Shown: piece after piece, positions 1 through 12,349 of the stretch | Layout of the letters: the number at the start of each line of letters is the position of its first letter | Numbering within the stretch: position 1 is the first letter of the stretch | Source of the DNA: Neoarius graeffei | Taxonomy: Eukaryota > Chordata > Actinopteri > Siluriformes > Ariidae | NCBI RefSeq assembly: GCF_027579695.1 | Contig: NC_083583.1 | Coordinates: 22,495,599-22,559,598 of the forward strand | Length of the DNA stretch: 64,000 nt | Reading direction: 5' to 3' | Position numbers and translations under genes: made by a program | The notes under the pieces: generated by a model | The model's input: only the letters and a program-made list of their open reading frames with translations | Told to the model about the DNA's origin: nothing | The model's database searches: none

Positions 1-228
1 AGTCCCCAGAGGTTCTGATTGTAATTTTACATAGGCTTAGCTAGGCCTACATCAGAACTTCTTGTGCCTAATCTCACACACAGGATGGGCCTATGTGCCA
101 AATTAATTTCAGAATGGCACAATTTATTCATGATAAAATGAGAATGGAAACATATGGAGTTCTTCTCCTTTGAAACGAGAATCATTTCTATACCACACTG
201 TAATAAGCTTGATTTAAATAGAGACTTA
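1..228. other. No recognisable feature
   Basis: AT-rich sequence with no coding signal, repeat match or splice structure that I can support. Confidence 0.6.
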
Positions 229-942
229 GGCCAAGTTTACATTAGACCGTATCTGTCTCGTTTTCTTCGCGGATGCACTGTCCGTTTACATTAGAACGCC
301 TGGAAACGCTGGGAAACGGGAATCCGCCAGGGTCCACGTATTCAATCCAGATCGTGTCTGGTCCGGTGCTGTGTAAACATTGAGAATATGCGGATACGCT
401 GTGCTGAGCTCTAGCTGGCGTCGTCATTGGACAACGTCACTGTGACATCCACCTTCCTGATTCGCTGGCATTGGTCATGTGACGCGACTGCTGAAAAACG
501 GCGCGGAATTCCGCCTTGTATCACCTTTCATTAAAGAGTATAAAAGTATGAAAAGACTGCAAATACTGATGCAAATACTGCCCATTGTGTAGTTATGATT
601 GTCTTTAGGCTTGCCATCCTTCCACTTGCAAGTGGTAAGTGACGCGCATGCCCGATATGCACTGAGATCTCACACACAGCAGCTCAGTCCCAAATCACTG
701 CTCGTGCGCTCCACTCGCGCGCTCTGTGAGCTGCGCAGGGCCGGAGTGCGCACCCTCCAGAGGGCACTCGCTGTTCAGGGCGGAGTGATTTGGAGCGCAG
801 GATGCCTGCGGAGCCGAGCGTATCCGTGTATTGGCGTTGCTGTGTGCACGCGAATCGTGTATTGGCGTTGCTGTGTGCACACTAATCGTTTTAAAAACGT
901 TAATCTGATGATCCGCTGATACGGTCTAATGTAAACCCCACC
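229..942. mobile_element. Non-autonomous DNA transposon (MITE), CpG-rich
   Basis: The ends are inverted copies of GTTTACATTAGACCGTATC (about 234-254 and 918-936). CTTAG occurs just outside both ends and could be a target duplication. The interior is GC- and CpG-rich with no transposase. The superfamily is uncertain. Confidence 0.7.
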
Positions 943-978
943 TTAGCTTATCTTGCTAACTAACGTTGGTAACTAACG

Positions 979-1695
979 TTAAAGGAACAGTCCACCGTAT
1001 TTCCATAATGAAATATGCTCTTACCTGAATTGAGATGAGCTGCTCCGTACCTATCCGAGCTTTGCGCGACCTCCCAGTCAGTCAGACGCGCTGTCACTCC
1101 TGTTAGCAATGTAGCTAGGCTCAGTATGGCCAATGGTATTTTTTGGGGCTGTAGTTAGATGCGACCAAACTCTTCCGCGTTTTTCCTGTTTACATAGGTT
1201 TATATGACCAGTGATATGAAACAAGTTCAGTTACACAAATTGAAACGTAGCGATTTTCTATGCTATGGAAAGTCCGCACTATAATGACAGGCGTACTAAC
1301 ACCTTCTGCGCGCTTCGGCAGCGCATTGATACGGAGCTCAGATATCAATGCGCTGCCGAAGCGCGCAGAAGGTGTTAGTACGCCTGTAATTATAGTGCGG
1401 ACTTTCCATAGCATAGAAAATCGCTACGTTTCAATTTGTGTAACTGAACTTGTTTCATATCACTGGTCATATAAACAGGAAAAACGCGGAAGAGTTTGGT
1501 CACATCTAACTACAGCCCCAAAAAATACCGTTGGCCATGCTGAGCCTAGCTACATTGCTAACAGGAGTGACAGCGCGTCTGACTGCGTCTGACTGACTGG
1601 GAGGTCGCGCAAAGCTCGGATAGGTACGGAGCAGCTCGTCTCAATTCAGGTAAGAGCATATTTCATTATGGAAATACGGTGGACTGTTCCTTTAA
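979..1695. mobile_element. 717-bp palindromic TTAA element, copy 1
   Basis: Almost the whole element is one inverted repeat, starting TTAAAGGAACAGTCC and ending GGACTGTTCCTTTAA, with a short asymmetric centre (GATACGGAGCTCAGATATC, 1328-1346). TTAA lies at each end, the target duplication of Kolobok and piggyBac elements. No transposase is present. A second copy is at 44073-44789. The right arm has a 10-base deletion and a 10-base duplication relative to that copy. Confidence 0.88.
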
Positions 1696-2230
1696 CGTCC
1701 GTCCACTGTAGCCTTCTGGCCTCAGTGGGTAAGTAATTCAACGTATAAAGACGTGACATGAGCTAAAAGAAGAGCAAATCACTTTAATAAATGAAAGTTG
1801 TAAAATAACACATTTTCAACAGGCTAAAAGTTGGTTAGCAACTAACATTACCAATGCACATCTTCTGCTGCAAACCCATGGACTGTATCTGATGAATCAA
1901 CTGAATACGGTGTGGAGTAGAAGCTGGTGCTTCAAGCGCGTTCGAGCGCTGCGGTGACTAAAAATGGTACGGTCCACAATAGGGGTGTCTGTCTGAAATC
2001 GATTTACATTAAAATGTTCCTACAATAAGAATGCCGAATGGGAGTTGGTTTGAATTATATATTCCTTTTCACAATATCAGAAAAAATATCGGACCCCCCC
2101 AAAACTTATATTTTTGTCTCTTTGGGGGGTACTGGGTCTTCATTGGGGGGTATAGTACCCCCCGTAATTTGAACTATGCCCCAGACCGTTCAAATAATGT
2201 CCTCCTTTTTGGTGTTATGGAAATGGTCAC
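1696..2230. other. No gene; poly-C/poly-G hairpin near 2090-2165
   Basis: No coding or repeat family was recognised. A GGGGGGTACT / AGTACCCCCC inverted pair at about 2124-2165 may form a small stem. Confidence 0.4.
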
Positions 2231-2476
2231 CCTACCCTGGACATGGTGCCAGGTCACCACAGGGCTGATATAGAGATAAACAACCATTCACATCTACGGT
2301 TAATTAAGAGCCACCAATTAACCTAACCTGCATGTCTTTGGACCGTGGGGGAAACCGGAGCACTCAGAGGAAATCCACACCTACACGGGGAGAACATGCA
2401 AACTCCACCCAGAAAAGCCCCTGGGCTCGAACCCAGGACCTTCTTGCTGTGAGGCGACAGTGCTACACCACCGTGC
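2231..2476 (-). repeat. tRNA-derived SINE (family A), truncated
   Basis: On the - strand it runs from a tRNA-like head (B box GGGTTCGAGCCC near 2430) into the conserved body containing CAAAGACATGCAGGTTAG. The tail is missing and the copy is diverged. Confidence 0.85.
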
Positions 2477-3412
2477 AAATATTTTATGAAAGTTTTACTG
2501 ATTCAAATGAAAAACTAGCCTCCTCTGTTCCATGTGAAGGTATTTTTCAAAGGCAGGAGATTAACAAGAAAAGGAGCAGATTGAGCCCCAAGACTGTTGA
2601 ACAAATAGTTTTCTTAAAAATCATTAAATTACCCATTTTCAACTGTCTCACACACATTAATTCAATCATATTAACATAAAATATATTCTGTTTTCATCAT
2701 GATTAACATCACTCACGTTCTAAAGAAATCAGTCCTATATATAGAGGATATTACATGGTTGCATGAAGATATGTAGTTGATCTTCGAGTGGTGAACATAT
2801 TCATGAATGAGCAAAGTGAACGAGTGAAATATTTTCAACATGAGAAGATAAACTTCATATCTTCATGCCACAGTGTAATGTTCTTTATATTATATGGACA
2901 GCCACAAAAGAAAAGTTAAAATTTTTTACATTTTGAACCGGTTTGCCATTCTGACAACACGCATCTAGTCAGCGGGAAAACACTGGGAGTGATGTCATCG
3001 GAGTGAAATAAGTCACTCAGAGCCACAATTTATTTCATATGAAAAATGCAAGTTTTTTACTAAAAGTACACAAATTTATCAAAACAATTCATCGATTTCC
3101 TCACAAGTGATATTTTGAGATTTATGTCATGGGTTATTTTTTCCTCCACATGGGAAGAACATGCAGAATTCCTCTGGATTGTACCTCGTACCGGGGACCC
3201 TGGACTCCGTAGAATTACAAGCTTTCCTATCAGTTGAAAGTTAGCATGATGGCGGTGGCATGTGTAGTGTCTAACGTATACTGTAATGTTACGGAATATA
3301 GTTTAGAATGTGTTGTCAAGTCAAGATCCTTTTCATGCCAGAATCTAGTCTTCCCAGTCAGTCTCCTGTCCCAGTACTAACCAACTCTTAAGGTGTATGG
3401 GTGCAGTGCTGA
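2477..3412. other. No gene; MITE-like inverted repeat at about 2740-2880
   Basis: ATTACATGGTTGCATGAAG near 2750 is answered by CTTCATGCCACAGTGTAAT near 2861-2879 in inverse orientation, suggesting a small decayed MITE. The remainder shows nothing I recognise. Confidence 0.4.
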
Positions 3413-3648
3413 TCTCCACTTTTATAGCCCTCGGCCTCTCGCCTATACAGCTAGGGTTACAGTGGGGGTCTAGTCCTCTGGGAACCATGAGATTTTGATT
3501 TCCCCACTCACATCTGTATTGCAGCATGCCTTGCCAGATGATAGTAGGTACCGCTTTTATGATGGTCTTTGGTATGACTTGACCACGAGTAGAACTCAAT
3601 CTCCTAGTCGAGAGGTGGACACACTAACCACTAGGCCAACTCGCGGTC
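3413..3648 (-). repeat. tRNA-derived SINE (family C)
   Basis: The - strand starts CCGCGAGTTGGCCTAGTGG (A-box-like), followed by a shared body that also occurs at 25893-26090. Pieces such as GTCATACCAAAGACCATCAT are common to both copies. Confidence 0.75.
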
Positions 3649-3879
3649 ATATGGAATATATTAGAAAGAGTATTCTAGAACATAGTGGAAGATGTGTTAC
3701 AGAATATAGTGCGTAGAATGTTTTACAGAATACAGTGTAGAATCTGTATTAGGGCAGTGGACATGTGCCGTCCTTGACCACCATTACAATGGAGTATCAG
3801 TAAGGCGTCTCCTTCCCTCCACTAACCTGGGGTGGTGCCTTGAGCAAACACTAGCAACTCCTTGTTCCCCCTGGTTAGG

Positions 3880-4625
3880 GTTACAACCGAAGACTGGACT
3901 CGGCAGACTGCACGGAGGAGACCACCATCTGGTGGTTCAACGGGCAGGAAGGTGGACCCAGCAAAGCATTTGTGGAGCGCGATCAGGGCACAGTGAAACA
4001 TGTAGAACACTGTTGGCCATCCACTGCATCCTGACCTAGCTCCAGCAGTCTGGATTCTGTCTTGCCCCTGGACTCAGTTAGGTCAGGACAAGAAAGCAAG
4101 GCTGATGGCTGCGCAACTCTCCCTCACTCCAATCCAAGTCACGTGCAAGTCATGACTTCAGTTTCAAATTCAAGTCCTGTAGGTTGGACAAGTGGCGAAG
4201 CAGCAGGTGCAGAAACACTGGAAGCTGTAGTCACGAACCTGCGCAGAGGCAGCCCAGGGCATAGGGTTGCTCTGCTGGAACAAAGCAGCAGCGGAGTTCG
4301 GCAGACCCCTGGGTGTCTGAGCAGCCCTGTTTAGGATTCACTCTGCTCACCTCCATGGAGGAAGGGGCTAGAAAAGGTGCCCCAAACATAGCCTGCTTCA
4401 CTTCACCCTGGCCAGCACACCACAGCTGGTGGGGATCCCACTCAGCGGTCAAAATGCAACAAAAACATAGTGAAGGTACTCAACCTTGGCACGTGGAATG
4501 TCGACATGTGGGCATACCTTCAAAGCCCGTATTGGCCTCATCATTCACCTCCGGACCCACAACCGCCACCCACCAAATTGAAGTCATGGTCATCTTTTAC
4601 CCTGAAGGATGAACCTCATGCCATG
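3880..4625 (+). mobile_element. Internally deleted LINE (RTE-like)
   Basis: The left part resembles a LINE 5' region ending at the usual start of the endonuclease (LNLGTWNV, about 4475-4500). It is joined within a few bases to sequence whose translation resembles the far C-terminal zinc-finger end of such LINEs (RIGLIIHLRTHNRHPPN, about 4520-4580). The whole endonuclease/RT body is missing. The assignment rests on remembered motifs. Confidence 0.5.
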
Positions 4626-4808
4626 GTTTTGAATCTCTGTGTCCTGGATGTAGCTCATATGAAAAATATGAGTGGTGTATTTCCCAGTAAAACACTCGTG
4701 TCTGGATAATATACTGTATCATGTGAACAGTAACAAACACATACATTGGCCTCTGCTGTAATAATAATAATAATTATTATTATTTTACCATTAGGGGCCC
4801 ACTATCAT

Positions 4809-5175
4809 CTCATTATCTCTAGCCGCTTTATCCTTCTACAGGGTCGCAGGCAAGCTGGAGCCTATCCCAACTGACTACGGGCGAAAGGCGGGGTACACCC
4901 TGGACAAGTCGCCAGGTCATCACAGGGCTGACACATAGACACAGACAACCATTCACACTCACATTCACACCTACGGTCAATTTAGAGTCATCAGTTAACC
5001 TAACCTGCATGTCTTTGGACTGTGGGGGAAACCGGAGCACCCGGAGGAAACCCACGCGGACATGAGGAGAACATGCAAACTCCACACAGAAAGGCCCTCG
5101 CCGGCCCTGGGGCTCGAACCCAGGACCTTCTTGCTGTGAGGCGACAGCGCTAACCACTACACCACCGTGCCGCCC
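4809..5175 (-). repeat. tRNA-derived SINE (family A), full length
   Basis: A full copy on the - strand from GGGCGGCACGGTGGTGTAG to the CTAGAGATAATGAG tail. It is flanked by the direct repeat GCCCACTATCAT, a target-site duplication. Confidence 0.93.
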
Positions 5176-6431
5176 GCCCACTATCATGCACTGTGTTAAA
5201 CAAATCTTGGAGTAATAAACCTTTCTTCGATTCATTTGGATTCTTAGCTTCAATGGTTCATAATGCTTCATTGCCCCATCATTTTCATTGCTGTTATATG
5301 AAAATAATGAACAATATGTTACGTGATGCAGCCTGGTGCAAAATGGAGTTACTGTTACTACCCTGGAGTTGATCGTTTTTCTTATATAATATTCCTACAG
5401 CAATATACCAATGATTAAATTTGACTATTATGTCAACACTTGTAATGTTATGGAATGACCAAGAAATGAGTTAGGTCCTTTATCACATACTTTACACTGA
5501 TTATAAACAGTGGTTTCCTCACCAGCCTTGCTTTTGTTTCTTTTGACGCTGGTAATGCAGCTTGTCATGTTACCGAGAAATCAGAAAACCCTCGGTCCTG
5601 AACATTCTCTCATGGTGTCAAACCTAAAGCAACAGCTTCACCTCAGTGTTACAAAGCTCCGACACTGGAGACTCTGTCCTCAGTGTTAAATAAACATCTC
5701 TAACAGAAATCTGCACCATGGGAATGATTCATTTTCTATATCAAAGGAAAAACAAAAAACAATCAACACCTTTTGACCAATGAGATTTGAGAATTCAGCA
5801 GGTCTGTGGTATAATGGTAAATAATATTTCCTTGGACAAAAGCGGTATAAGTTCCTGAAAAACATGTCTTTGACAGCTCTCCCTTAAGGATTCAGGTGCA
5901 TCTAAGGATTATCCTGAAGGCACTTCCCTCAGATCCTATTAGCCCAGTGATCTCATCAAGGACAGAAACACTGCAATGGCTGCCGCTGACCACAGTAATG
6001 ACCTCAAGAGAAAAACAAAACAAAACAAAAAAACAGCCAATGTCCCTCATTGTCCTTTATTTATTTTATTTTTTTGTATTTATATCTCAGTTGTATCTCA
6101 GGACATGTTATCATTGTAGATAAATATGCTGAAAGCCTGCGTGTGTGAAAATCTGAGAGGATTTTGGGGTTCATTGGTCCCTGAGTCAATGCAATAATTA
6201 TTTTAAACAGCACCACAATGAATCGGGTAATGTTTTCTGAAGTAAACTATAGCCCTAGTGGAGAAGCCATGATTGGAGACATATGCATTTCTTTGTTGCA
6301 CATGTAATCATTTAAGAAGAGATAAAAGGAACATAATAGTGCAATGTCAACCAACAAATGTAATCTAAAATTGATTAATTTGTGAAATTATACTTTTCAG
6401 ATAAAAAAAAAAAAAAAAAAAAACTTCCAAC
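5176..6431. other. Non-coding; dispersed repeat at about 5500-5850
   Basis: Sequence around GTGGTTTCCTCACCAG, CACTGGAGACTC and TTAAATAAACATCTCT recurs at about 36775-37040, and the CAATCAACACC...GACCAA part recurs near 39515, so this is a dispersed element of unknown type. No coding signal is present elsewhere. Confidence 0.55.
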
Positions 6432-6806
6432 CATCCATCTATCCATTATCTGTAACCGCTTTATCCTGTGCAGGGTCACAGGCAGGCTGGAGCCTATCCC
6501 AGATGATTATGGGCGAGAGGCGGGGTACACCCTGGACGAGTCGCCAGCTCATCATAGGGCTGATACATAGAGACAAACAACCATTCACACTCACATTCAC
6601 ACCTACAGTCAATTTAGAGCCACCAATTAGTCTAACCTGCGTGTCTTTGGACTGTGGGGGAAACTGGAGCACCCGGAGGAAACCCATGCAGACATGGGGA
6701 GAACGTGCAAACTTCACACAGAAAAGCCCCCGTCGGCCCCTGGGCTCTAACCCAGAACCTTCTTGCTGTGAGGTGACAGTGCCAACCACTACACCACCGT
6801 GCCACC
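6432..6806 (-). repeat. tRNA-derived SINE (family A), older copy
   Basis: A full-length - strand copy with more substitutions than the others, sitting next to an A-rich run at about 6402-6422. Confidence 0.9.
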
Positions 6807-7407
6807 AAGCCCCCCCAAAAAAAACTTGTAATATTGCAATATATTTAACATAGCCATATAGTTCTGTGTGCCTCATTTCCAGTGTTCCTGATGGGTATTA
6901 ATAAATCACTAAAAAATATATATATATTTTTTTCATGTTTCACATGTTTTGATATATATTTATTTTAAAATTTATGGAAAGAGTCTCCAGTGTCAGCACT
7001 TTGTAACAGTGAGTAAGTTTGCAGTCATGGGAATGTATTCAGGATAGAGGACCTTGTGCTTTGTGGTTTCTCAGTAGCATCACAAGGTTCATTTTTAAAA
7101 TATTGCTAAGTTCAAGAGAGATTAAAAAAAAAAAAATAGGAGTGGCCAAGAGGAACAAACTGCTGTAATGCAAGTGATAAGAGGGGACAATTGTTTGGAG
7201 GACGTTTCCACAGGATCTCTCATGATCCTGTCGGGGAAACCCTGAACTTGGGAGAGGTTCACAAGGAGCTTCACTTGGGAGAGCGGGCTGAGAGGCTGCA
7301 GCATCGACTTTCTACACCTCAACCCTGAAGCTGTCATAGCTATAACTCTTCAACAGAAGGTCCCAGGAAGATAAAACGGTGAGTCTGTATACTTTTCATT
7401 TTCAATT

Positions 7408-8165
7408 ATGCCCACTCGCGGCCAGAAAAGTCAAGCAGAAGATGAGTTCGTATCAGTGGGGGTAATGAAAGAAATGATGGAACAGAACAAAGCGTTCTAT
7501 GAGGATCTCTTAAAAAGACAAGAAGCGATTATTCAATCCTTTACCCAGATGTTAATGGATTCAGCAAACAAGCGCATTGATTCCCTTGTGAGAGAAGTTC
7601 AGGAAGTCATCACTACAGTACTCGCAAGCAGAAGTCGACACTCTAAAAACTTTACTGAAAGAAGCTCAAACAGATGTCAACGCACTGAAGGCCACCATAG
7701 AGTCAGTTAAGTGTATCAGGTCTCAAGACATGCCAGAGATTGCTAAGAAAATGGATTATTTAGAAAACCAGAGTTTGAAGGAACAACATCGTCATTGATG
7801 GAGTGGAAGGCGACAACAGCAAGGAAACATGGGCAGAGAAGGAAAGGTGCGAAACATCCTGTCCAAAAACCTGCAGTAAGACCATAAGACTATTGAAATT
7901 GAACGAGTACATCGTAACGGCCCCTTCATAAGGGATTCTCCTCGACCGAGGCAGATAGTTGTCAAACTGTTGGTTTTAAGGACAAGCAGCTCATCCTGAG
8001 TAAAGCCAGATCTCATCTGAAGAACACTACCATCTTCATTAACGAGGATTTCTCAGAACAAGCCAGGAAACGATGAGCTGAACTGGTACCCAAGATGAAG
8101 GTGGCAAGACGTGGTGACTACGCGGTGATTAATTATGATAAACTTGTAATCAGAAAGAAAAATGG
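7408..8165 (+). pseudogene. LINE ORF1 (RNA-binding chaperone-like), broken
   Basis: The first 100 residues are charged and probably coiled coil (MKEMMEQNKAFYEDLLKRQE, then a Ser/Arg-rich end). Later frames continue with IDGVEGDN, IEIERVHRNGPF and TTIFINEDFSEQARKR, the pattern of an L1-type ORF1 RNA-recognition region. Frameshifts separate the pieces, and a SINE lies at its 3' end. Confidence 0.7.
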
Positions 8166-8170
8166 CATCC

Positions 8171-8540
8171 ATCTCATTATCTCTAGCCGCTTCATCCTGT
8201 TCTACAGGGTCGCAGGCAAGCTGGAGCCTATCCCAGCTGACTACGGGCGAAAGGCTGGGTACACCCTGGACAAGTCGCCAGGTCATCACAGGGCTGACAC
8301 ATAGACACAGACAACCATTCACACTCACATTCACACCTACGGTCAATTTAGAGTCACCAGTTAACCTAACCTGCATGTCTTTGGACTGTGGGGGAAACCG
8401 GAGCACCCGGAGGAAACCCACGCGGACACGGGGAGAACATGCAAACTCCGCACAGAAAGGCCCCCGCAGGCCACGGGGCTCGAACCCGGACCTTCTTGCT
8501 GTGAGGCGACAACGCTAACCACTACACCATCGTGCCACCC
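8171..8540 (-). repeat. tRNA-derived SINE (family A) nested in the LINE
   Basis: A full-length - strand copy. It is flanked by an imperfect 13-base direct repeat (AAAATGGCATCCA / AAAATGACATCCA), showing insertion after the LINE was in place. Confidence 0.93.
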
Positions 8541-8589
8541 CAAAATGACATCCAGTAAAATCTATTTCTGATACTCTTACTTAGCATTT

Positions 8590-11500
8590 TTGTGTAATGA
8601 TGTATATAATTTAACTATGGCTATGTTAAATACATCTCTACAAAGAGGAAAACAAGGAACCCAAACTACATGTTCAAACACATTTGAAGATGTTAACCTG
8701 ATGTTCAATCCTTTTTCGTTAAACAATGAAAGCAAAAATGAATCAAAATACACAGATGATTGGGACCCCGACGTAAACTTTTTCAGAAATTCTACGAACA
8801 ATTTATGCCAGTATTATTCTGAAAATTCATTTAAGAATTTGTACAAACAACTGTCTTATGCCATTTCAACTTTTTCAATGTTACATCTTAATATTAGGAG
8901 CCTTCCACAGAATTATGATAACTTCACTTACTACTTATCAACGCTTCAGCATGATTTTTCGGTCATTGGCCTAACTGAAACCTGGCTTAATGATTCTACA
9001 TCACATTTTTACGACATACCGAACTATGTTTCATTACACTGTTGCAGATTAAAAAGAATAGGTGGAGGAGTCTCTATCTTAATACATCAGAGCCTTGAGT
9101 TCATTGAACGAAAGGACCTCGTCATTCAATCTGAGGAAGATATGATTGAATCTCTCTCTATAGAAATGCATCCATCCTCCTCTGCAATGGGAAAAGGTCT
9201 TATATTAGGTTGCATATACCGACCACCCAATACTGATATCAAGAACTTTATAAGTAATTTTACGACAACTCTAGATGCAATTAATAAAGAAGGTAAAAAC
9301 TGTTATATGCTTGGTGATTTTAGTATAGATCTCTTAAAACATGAAAGTCACTCATTAACTGCAGACTTTCTGAACACTCTGTATTCGTGCACATTTTACC
9401 CTACAATAACTAAGCCGTCTAGAATAACAAATAGATTGGCTTCATTGATAGACAACATCATGACAAATTCTATGATTAATTCTCACTCATCAGGTCTTCT
9501 TGTTACAGACATATCAGATCACCTACCTGTATTTTATATCACTAAACTCAGTAGAGGAAATGGAACAACAAAATGTCAACAACGCAGTTACCGAAGTTTC
9601 AATCAAGGCAATATCGATAAATTTAAAGCTGTCTTATCAAAAGAAAGCTGGGAATCTGTGTATTATAACACTGAGCCAAATTCTTCTTACTGTAATTTTC
9701 TTCAGATTTTTAATTCTCATTTTGAAAAATGCTTCCCTCTGAAAACTATTTCAACAAAAAGGAACTTGGAGAACAATATTAAAGCTTGATTTACAAAAGG
9801 ATTACGCAAGTCTTCTAATATAAAAAATAAGCTCTACAGGAAGTATTTAAAGAACCCTACACCGACAACATTACAAAAATACAAAATATATAGAAATAAA
9901 TTTAATTGTTTGATTCGTATGTCTAAGAGGCAATACTATCAGGATAGGTTTGTAACAGCATCAACTAATATATGTAATACTTGGAAACTCATAAATGAAC
10001 TTCTCAACAGAAAAAGGGCAGCTTCTACTCTTCCTTTAAAGTTTTTTGATGGGGAAGGTGAAGTGTCAAATCAACAAGATATAGTCAATAAATTTAATGA
10101 TTTTTTTGTGAATATCGGCCCTTCTTTGGCAAAAAAAAAAGATAAGACTAACCATTCACCATTATCATACCTATCGAATGATTATTTACCCATTAGCTTT
10201 TTCAAAGCGCCCAGCACAATGGAAATTCATGAGAGAATTATCAATCTAAAAAACGCAGCACCTGGTAAGGATGAAATCAAAGCTTCATTATTAAAACAGA
10301 TCGTTTCAGAAATTCTAGAACCCATTACACGTCTTCAAAACATCCCTTGAAACTGGAAAAGTGCCTTCTGAGTTAAAAGTAGCCAAGGTAACACCACTCT
10401 ACAAATCTGGAGACCCCTGTGTGTTCACCAATTATCGACCCATATCAATCTTACCGGTATTTTCTAAAATTTTAGAAAAAGTAGTGTACAAAAGAATTTT
10501 GAAGCACCTAGAAATTAATAACATTCTATATTTACATCAATATGGATTTCGGAAAAAAATTATTCAACATATATGGCCCTTTTACAGCTCGTAGATAAAA
10601 TTACTTCAGCCCTGGAAAATAACGAATTTACCGTCGGAATTTTTCTCGACTTATCTAAAACTTTTGACACTGTAGATCACAATATACTACTCAATAAACC
10701 AAACTCCTATGGTTTTAAAGGTTTTGCCTTCCAATGGTTAAAAGACTATCTGTCAGATAGAAAGTAATATGCTTTTAGTAATAGTTTTGTCTCATCCCAT
10801 AAAACTAACATGTGGAGTCCCTCAAGGATCCATACTTGGTCCTCTTTTGTTCTTGATTTATGTGAATGACCTCGCCTTGGTATCAGACAAACTCTTTACA
10901 TTACTATTTGCAGACGATACTAATCTATTCATGTCTCATAAAAATTTTTGATGCACTTATAATAATGAACTAGGCAAGCTAAATCACTGGTTCAAGGCAA
11001 ATAAGTTGTCCATCAATATAGATAAAACAAATTTCATAATCTTTACAGGAAGAAATAAGAAATACAGGATAGAAACGGCTAAGATATTCATAGATGACAA
11101 ACCCATTAAACAGGTAATTAATACACGTTTTCTTGGAATCATAATAGATGAAAAACTCACATGGAAGTTTCATATTGATCATATTTGCAAACAGATTTAC
11201 GGTACAAGAATATTGGAATCATAAGAAAAGTTGCAAGTTGCCTTTCACATAAAATATTTATGACTTTGTATTACAGCTTGATATACCCCTATTTAATATA
11301 TTGCAATATTATCTGGGCAAATACTTATACTACTTCCATCAAACCACTGTACCAATTGCAAAAGCGCTTTGTGAGAATTGCATCAAATGTCTCTTTCTTA
11401 GCAAACTCAGCGACTCTATTTTACGAACTGAAAGTCTTGACAGTATACGACAAACAAAATTCAAACAGCCATTTTCGTTCATAAAGTAATCTGTAAAAGT

Positions 11501-11750
11501 TCTTATTTACCAGAGCATTACAAGGATTTATTCAAATTCAATTTAGATATCCATAGTCATAGTACCAGACAGCAAAACAATTTAAGGCCAATAATGACAA
11601 AATCTAATCTAAGGCAATTCACAATAATGTTTAGAGGCCCCTTCATATGGAACAGTTTAAGTCAATCCCTAAGAAATTGTTTGTCCCTACCCACTTTCAA
11701 AAAATATATAAAAAATGACTTCATAGACAAGCCAACTACCACCTCCTGAT
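8590..11750 (+). pseudogene. LINE ORF2: endonuclease plus reverse transcriptase, broken
   Basis: The AP-type endonuclease lies at 8590-9789 (LTETWLND, GCIYRPPNTD, LGDFSIDLL, DISDHLPVF). The in-frame TGA at 9787 interrupts it, and the same frame continues to 10350. RT motifs follow in shifting frames: PLYKSGDP and NYRPISILP (10361-10594), FLDLSKTFDTVDHNILL (10573-10767), [14 protein letters not shown] and [10 protein letters not shown] (10769-10951), then thumb and C-terminal sequence to about 11500. The catalytic FADD is intact, but at least four frame breaks exclude function. Confidence 0.9.
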
Positions 11751-12176
11751 TTGTTTGTTTTTCTTGTTTATGTTTACTTATATACGTAAAGATTTGGTAT
11801 TTACTTTTTCTACTATGTACTTATGATTTATTACTTATTAGTTTAAATTGTGTATTTGGTTTTCTTTAACTTCTGTTTAATTTGATATGTTATTTGATTG
11901 TATTATCTCATAAGTTAGTTCGTTCGTTAGTTTTTCCTTATTTTCTTGTATTTCGATAATGATTTGCTTTTTTCTTTTGTTTGATCTTATTTATGTATGT
12001 ATGTTATAATCACATAAATTGTTATGACCATACAGTAATTAATCATAGTATAGGGGAAAACCCTCAAAAAACCTCGGAGGTTTCTGGTCTTCCCCTGCAT
12101 ATTCTTTTTTTCTCTGTTTTAACAAAATGACTTGTTTCTTTTATGTGCAAATAAACAAAAATAAATAAACAAATAA

Positions 12177-12316
12177 GCCCTGTGATGACCTGGCGACTTG
12201 TCCAGGGTGTACCCCGCCTTTCGCCCATAGTCAGCTGGGATAGGCTCCAGCTTGCCTGCGACCCTGTAGAAGGATAAAGTGGCTAGAGATGATGAGATGA
12301 GATGAGATGAGATGAG
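12177..12316 (+). repeat. SINE family A, 5'-truncated, in the LINE tail
   Basis: Only the last third of the SINE is present, ending in (GATGA)n. A perfect 12-base duplication ATAAACAAATAA (12165-12176 and 12317-12328) flanks it. It is therefore a genuine truncated insertion, not a remnant. Confidence 0.92.
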
Positions 12317-12349
12317 ATAAACAAATAAAATGTAACTTCAAACACATAA

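Larger units (their letters stand above)
7130..12164 (+). mobile_element. Nearly full-length, decayed jockey-superfamily LINE
   Basis: It has a 5' region (about 7130-7407), an ORF1 (7408 to about 8165) cut by a SINE, an ORF2 with endonuclease and reverse transcriptase (8590 to about 11750), and an AATAAA-rich 3' tail. The endonuclease/RT order and motifs fit the CR1/L2/Rex1 range. I cannot resolve the clade. Several frameshifts and stops make it inactive. Confidence 0.85.

Noticed and set aside
1190-1592. Mirror-image frames (MLWKVRTIMTGVLTPSARFG) on both strands
   Set aside because: They come from the palindromic TTAA element, where both strands read alike; there is no sign of protein selection.
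2350-2476. True tRNA genes suggested by A/B-box sequences at many sites
   Set aside because: All such boxes sit in the heads of SINE copies with the same body and do not fold as complete tRNAs.
4828-5271. Repeated ~100-150-residue frames with [19 protein letters not shown]
   Set aside because: The same peptide appears at more than ten places because it is the translation of the family A SINE, which is a non-coding RNA-derived repeat.
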